Source of the DNA: an uncultured Marvinbryantia sp.
Lineage (GTDB): Bacteria > Bacillota > Clostridia > Lachnospirales > Lachnospiraceae
NCBI RefSeq assembly: GCF_905201705.1
Contig: NZ_CAJKOX010000063.1
Location: 1 to 16,192, forward strand
Direction: 5' to 3'
DNA length: 16,192 bases
The notes below the pieces were generated by a model. It was given only the letters and a program-made list of their open reading frames with translations. It had not been told where the DNA came from and did no database searches. This document shows, piece by piece, positions 13,991-16,192 of this stretch. Each line of letters starts with the position of its first letter. Position 1 is the first letter of the stretch. A program made the position numbers and the translations under genes.

Positions 13991-14452
13991 CTATAAGTCC
14001 TCCGATGACAAATGATATGTTTCTTTTATCTTTTCGCGGCACAACATAACGTATTTCTTTGTCAGTTGTATAAGCTGCTGGCGTTCTTCCTTGGTAAATT
14101 CTTCAAACACATTATTTTCCAGTTCAAATACCGGCATCATTTTTTCCTCAACAAATTTTTGTCCTGCCTGCGTGAGATATATGTGCATATCCCGCCGTTT
14201 TCCCTTTTTCAACTCAATAAATCCCTTTGATTCCAAATTTTTAATGGAAGAATTTATTGTTTTCCGGCTGATAAAATAGTTGTCTGCAATATCTTTTTGC
14301 AGACAGCCATCTCCAAATTCAGCTATCGAATATAAGATAAAAAAGGCGCTGTCAGACAGTCCTATTTCTAATGCAATTCGGTGATATAGTTCGTCTACCT
14401 CCTTATAGAGCATATTAAATTCTTTCAGTTCGTTTCTTTCTTTTACATCCAA
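13991..14452 (-). CDS. MarR family transcriptional regulator (second)
   Basis: A 153-residue winged helix-turn-helix protein: DNA-binding region about 36-95 with recognition helix ISRKTINSSIKNLESKGFIE (61-80) and wing KKGKRRDMHIYLT. The start is TTG at 14452, supported by AGGAGG eight bases upstream; an ATG at 14456 is in another frame. Its promoter carries two closely related palindromic sites, so it very likely represses itself and, by read-through, the downstream kinase, MATE and ABC exporter genes. It is not closely similar to the first MarR protein in the window, and their operators differ (AATC-N8-GATT here, GTTGGC-N2-GCCAAC there). Confidence 0.9.
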   Translation of the reverse strand: MDVKERNELKEFNMLYKEVDELYHRIALEIGLSDSAFFILYSIAEFGDGCLQKDIADNYFISRKTINSSIKNLESKGFIELKKGKRRDMHIYLTQAGQKFVEEKMMPVFELENNVFEEFTKEERQQLIQLTKKYVMLCREKIKETYHLSSEDL

Positions 14453-14468
14453 GCATCCCGCCTCCTAA

Positions 14469-14484
14469 AATCTGATTTCGGATT
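14469..14484. promoter_or_regulatory. MarR operator A
   Basis: AATCTGATTTCGGATT, an imperfect palindrome with AATC/GATT ends, covers the predicted transcription start. It differs from operator B at only two positions (TT versus AA near the centre). Confidence 0.72.
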
Positions 14485-14485
14485 C

Positions 14486-14514
14486 ATTATAATCTGAAAT
14501 CGGATTCTTGTCAA
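14486..14514 (-). promoter_or_regulatory. Promoter of the marR-kinase-MATE-ABC operon
   Basis: On the minus strand TTGACA (14514-14509) and TATAAT (14491-14486) are 17 bp apart, a perfect consensus. Operator 14491-14506 lies between the two boxes and operator 14469-14484 covers the start site (near 14479). Confidence 0.88.
14491..14506. promoter_or_regulatory. MarR operator B
   Basis: AATCTGAAATCGGATT fills the spacer between -35 and -10. Its start is exactly 22 bp from that of operator A, about two helical turns, so two dimers would bind the same face of the DNA. Confidence 0.72.
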
Positions 14515-14552
14515 GCACCTATTTCAGAAAAACTTTCATATTTTTATTTCGA

Positions 14553-14584
14553 GCTTGCTTTTACACCGGAAATGTGTAAGCTGT
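14553..14584 (+). repeat. Repeated leader sequence, copy 1
   Basis: GCTTGCTTTTACACC followed by GGAAATGTGTAAGCTGT matches 28 of 32 positions at 15331-15362. It lies about 40 bp before the start of the SprT-like gene. It contains TTACAC/GTGTAA as a small inverted repeat that copy 2 does not keep intact, so conservation is more likely of sequence than of RNA structure. Confidence 0.65.
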
Positions 14585-14625
14585 GTCACACAGAATTAAA
14601 AGATAATTTTAAGGAGGACACAGCA

Positions 14626-15237
14626 ATGCTTCAAATATCTGAAATTGTAAAGAAAACCGAGGAAATGTTCGACCTGTTTAATGAGCATTTCTATCATGAC
14701 GAGCTTACCCGCCCGGCCATCACCGTATCCCCGGACGGAGGACGCGGCGCATACGGCTGGTGCAGTATTCAAAAAATCTGGAACGCAGAAGGTGAAAAGT
14801 ACCGGGAAATCAACCTTTGTGCCGAGTACCTTGACCGGCCTATCTTCGAGCTGGCTGCCACTCTCTTACATGAAATGGCCCACCTTTACAATTTGGAACA
14901 TGATATACAGGACGTAAGCAACAACGGCTATTACCACATCATGAAGTTTAAGGTCACCGCCGAGGCCCACGGCCTCCATATTGAGAAACACGCCAAATAC
15001 AGCTGGACAGTTACGACACTGGCCCCGGAGGCGGAGGCTTGGATCAAGGAAGCCTTGGGCGAGACCGGTATCAATGCCAGCCGTCTGACGGTAGAGGGAG
15101 GCTCCAAGGGTGGCAGTAAGAAATTCATTAACCGCAGTATCAAATATGTATGCCCCTGTTGCGGTACGATTATCCAGGCAACGCGCGAGGTCAATGTAAT
15201 CTGCGGGGACTGTGGAGAACCTTTCAAGCGGGCATAA
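14626..15237 (+). CDS. SprT-like zinc metallopeptidase domain protein
   Basis: From ATG 14626, eight bases after AAGGAGG, the protein has 203 residues. The zincin motif HEMAH (82-86) lies in TLLHEMAHLYNLEHD, with His104 (NNGYYHIMKFK) as a likely third ligand, giving the SprT pattern. A C-terminal zinc ribbon has Cys176 and Cys179 (CPCC) and Cys193 and Cys196 (CGDC). SprT/Spartan proteins act on DNA-bound proteins. Versions like this are frequent in clostridial conjugative elements, where the role is unproven; cleaving a DNA-protein adduct after transfer is a speculation. The longer frame back to 14572 has no ribosome binding site and overlaps the repeated leader, so it was rejected. Confidence 0.87.
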   Translation: MLQISEIVKKTEEMFDLFNEHFYHDELTRPAITVSPDGGRGAYGWCSIQKIWNAEGEKYREINLCAEYLDRPIFELAATLLHEMAHLYNLEHDIQDVSNNGYYHIMKFKVTAEAHGLHIEKHAKYSWTVTTLAPEAEAWIKEALGETGINASRLTVEGGSKGGSKKFINRSIKYVCPCCGTIIQATREVNVICGDCGEPFKRA

Positions 15238-15330
15238 AATACCGATACCACCGGCCAGACGAACCGCCACGGCTGACCCTTTTCGTTGCTTTTGTACCGG
15301 TGAAAAAAAGAGAAATTTCTTCAAAAAAAG

Positions 15331-15362
15331 GCTTGCTTTCACACCAAAAATGCGTAAGCTGT
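15331..15362 (+). repeat. Repeated leader sequence, copy 2
   Basis: GCTTGCTTTCACACC followed by AAAAATGCGTAAGCTGT repeats the sequence before the SprT-like gene, here 58 bp before the next gene's start. Offset between copies is 778 bp. Because both sit between a gene end and the next start, they look like a shared 5' signal or a trace of duplication of intergenic DNA. Confidence 0.65.
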
Positions 15363-15419
15363 CACTCACAAGGCAAGCAGCCAGTACAAAATATCAAAAT
15401 ACGAAAGGCGGAAAACATT

Positions 15420-16106
15420 ATGAAGACAGGAAAAATCACAGCGAAATTGAGGGACGCGGTTCCGGTTTGCCTCATGGTAGAGGGTAAGGAAGTTAAGAGG
15501 TACAAGAACATTGAGCTGCCGGATATGCTCAAAGAGGTGGAAATGACCAACTTCCATTTCAACGTACACATGGACGGGAAGATCACTTTTGAAATCCATT
15601 ATGAGCCGGGCGTGCTGCCGGAGGTATTCCCGGAGGCAAGGGCCAGAGTAACCCGCGCGGCGAAAGCGGCAGCAAAGGCAGCCGCGAAGGCGGTACAGGA
15701 AGCAGCCCCGGTGGAGGAATCCCCGGAAGCTGCAACCCAAGAGGAAACGGCACTGGCCATTATCCCGGAGGCTCCGGTATTTGCAGCCCTGTTCAAAGCC
15801 GAGGCAGAAACGTCGGAGAAACCGGCAGAAGAAAGCGCCGAGCCTATCGAGGAACAGGCAGCCACGGAAGGACCCGGCGAGGAATCCGGTACCATGGAAA
15901 TCTTCTACAACGTAACAGGCCCACGCAGAAAAGAGCTTGCGGCGGCAGTAGGCGGCTTCATCGGCGCAAAACCGAAGTACATGAAAGCTCCAACCTATGC
16001 CTTCATGGTAGAAGGTTACACCATCGGCAAAGACGAAACCTTGACCGGCGCGGCAAATAAAGCACTGATCGAGGTCCTTGCGGCACAGGGCTTTACTGCA
16101 GCATAA
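15420..16106 (+). CDS. 'Virulence-related' protein of clostridial mobile elements
   Basis: From ATG 15420 the protein has 228 residues in three parts: an N-terminal domain (1-78; MKTGKITAKLRDAVPVCLMV, then HFNVHMDGKITFEIHYEPGV), a low-complexity Ala/Glu/Pro linker (79-157, including KAAAKAAAKA), and a C-terminal domain (158-228; MEIFYNVTGPRRKELAAAVG, then PTYAFMVEGYTIGKDETLTG). The C-terminal pattern recalls proteins often labelled 'virulence-related' in Lachnospiraceae integrative elements; no biochemical role is known to me. The ribosome binding site is only moderate (AAAGGCGG). A longer frame from 15150 overlaps the SprT-like gene and was rejected. It is followed by a strong terminator. 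Confidence 0.75.
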   Translation: MKTGKITAKLRDAVPVCLMVEGKEVKRYKNIELPDMLKEVEMTNFHFNVHMDGKITFEIHYEPGVLPEVFPEARARVTRAAKAAAKAAAKAVQEAAPVEESPEAATQEETALAIIPEAPVFAALFKAEAETSEKPAEESAEPIEEQAATEGPGEESGTMEIFYNVTGPRRKELAAAVGGFIGAKPKYMKAPTYAFMVEGYTIGKDETLTGAANKALIEVLAAQGFTAA

Positions 16107-16119
16107 TACAACCACAGCG

Positions 16120-16141
16120 GCCCCGCTTCGGCGGGGCTTTT
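16120..16141 (+). terminator. Rho-independent terminator
   Basis: GCCCCGC (16120-16126) and GCGGGGC (16131-16137) form a perfect GC-rich stem with a TTCG tetraloop followed by TTTT. It sits 13 bp after the stop of the preceding gene and closes the SprT-like/virulence-related transcription unit. Confidence 0.92.
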
Positions 16142-16192
16142 AGTACCATAAAAGTGTAGTAGTTAGAGAGTAATTAACTCTGACATCTGCAC

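Noticed and set aside
15366..16115. 249-residue minus-strand open frame, rich in Cys, Arg and Phe
   Set aside because: Antisense to the virulence-related gene; the odd composition comes from reading the Ala/Glu repeats backwards.
16167..16181. AGAGT-AATTA-ACTCT inverted repeat near the right edge
   Set aside because: Short and AT-rich with no gene visible beyond it in the window; could be an operator of the next gene but cannot be judged.

Overview
The window looks like a stretch of accessory DNA from a gut-type Clostridia (probably Lachnospiraceae) chromosome or integrative element. The basis is the Gram-positive style promoters (TTGACA-17-TATAAT), strong AGGAGG ribosome binding sites, moderate GC, and protein families typical of that group (MATE pumps, MptD-type ECF S component, cytidylate kinase-like protein, element-borne SprT-like protein and 'virulence-related' protein). 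Genus assignment is inference. No rRNA, tRNA, CRISPR array or intact transposase was seen.

Layout. (1) 1-360: no intact gene; it holds a C-terminal gene remnant on the minus strand followed by its strong hairpin. (2) 361-2398: a MATE efflux gene (minus) divergent from a MarR-type regulator (plus). The 238-bp gap carries two near-consensus promoters and three GTTGGC-N2-GCCAAC type operators. (3) 2422-3723: a seven-helix membrane protein resembling transmembrane terpene cyclases (Pyr4/PaxB type), divergent from a TetR regulator, with interlocked promoters and a TTGACA-N2-TGTCAA operator. (4) 3820-6968: a second TetR regulator divergent from one ABC exporter half-transporter. The exporter is followed by a decayed ECF transporter: the N-terminus of the S component is joined directly to the C-terminus of the ATPase, with the T component and the rest missing. 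(5) 6969-7718: 750 bp with only gene remnants and a large hairpin. (6) 7719-14452: a minus-strand run read in the order marR, cytidylate kinase-like, MATE, a 141-residue unknown protein, and two ABC half-transporters of a heterodimeric exporter. A consensus promoter carrying two MarR-like operators 22 bp apart drives its start. (7) 14626-16106: plus-strand genes for a SprT-like zinc metallopeptidase and a 'virulence-related' protein of a kind known from clostridial conjugative elements, each preceded by a copy of the same 32-bp sequence, then a strong terminator.

Together the window is a cluster of four regulator-plus-membrane-protein modules, three of them clearly export-related, with visible decay at the seams between modules. 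This fits an accessory region assembled by successive acquisitions next to, or inside, an integrative conjugative element. The ECF deletion and the terpene cyclase-like gene are the least ordinary items.
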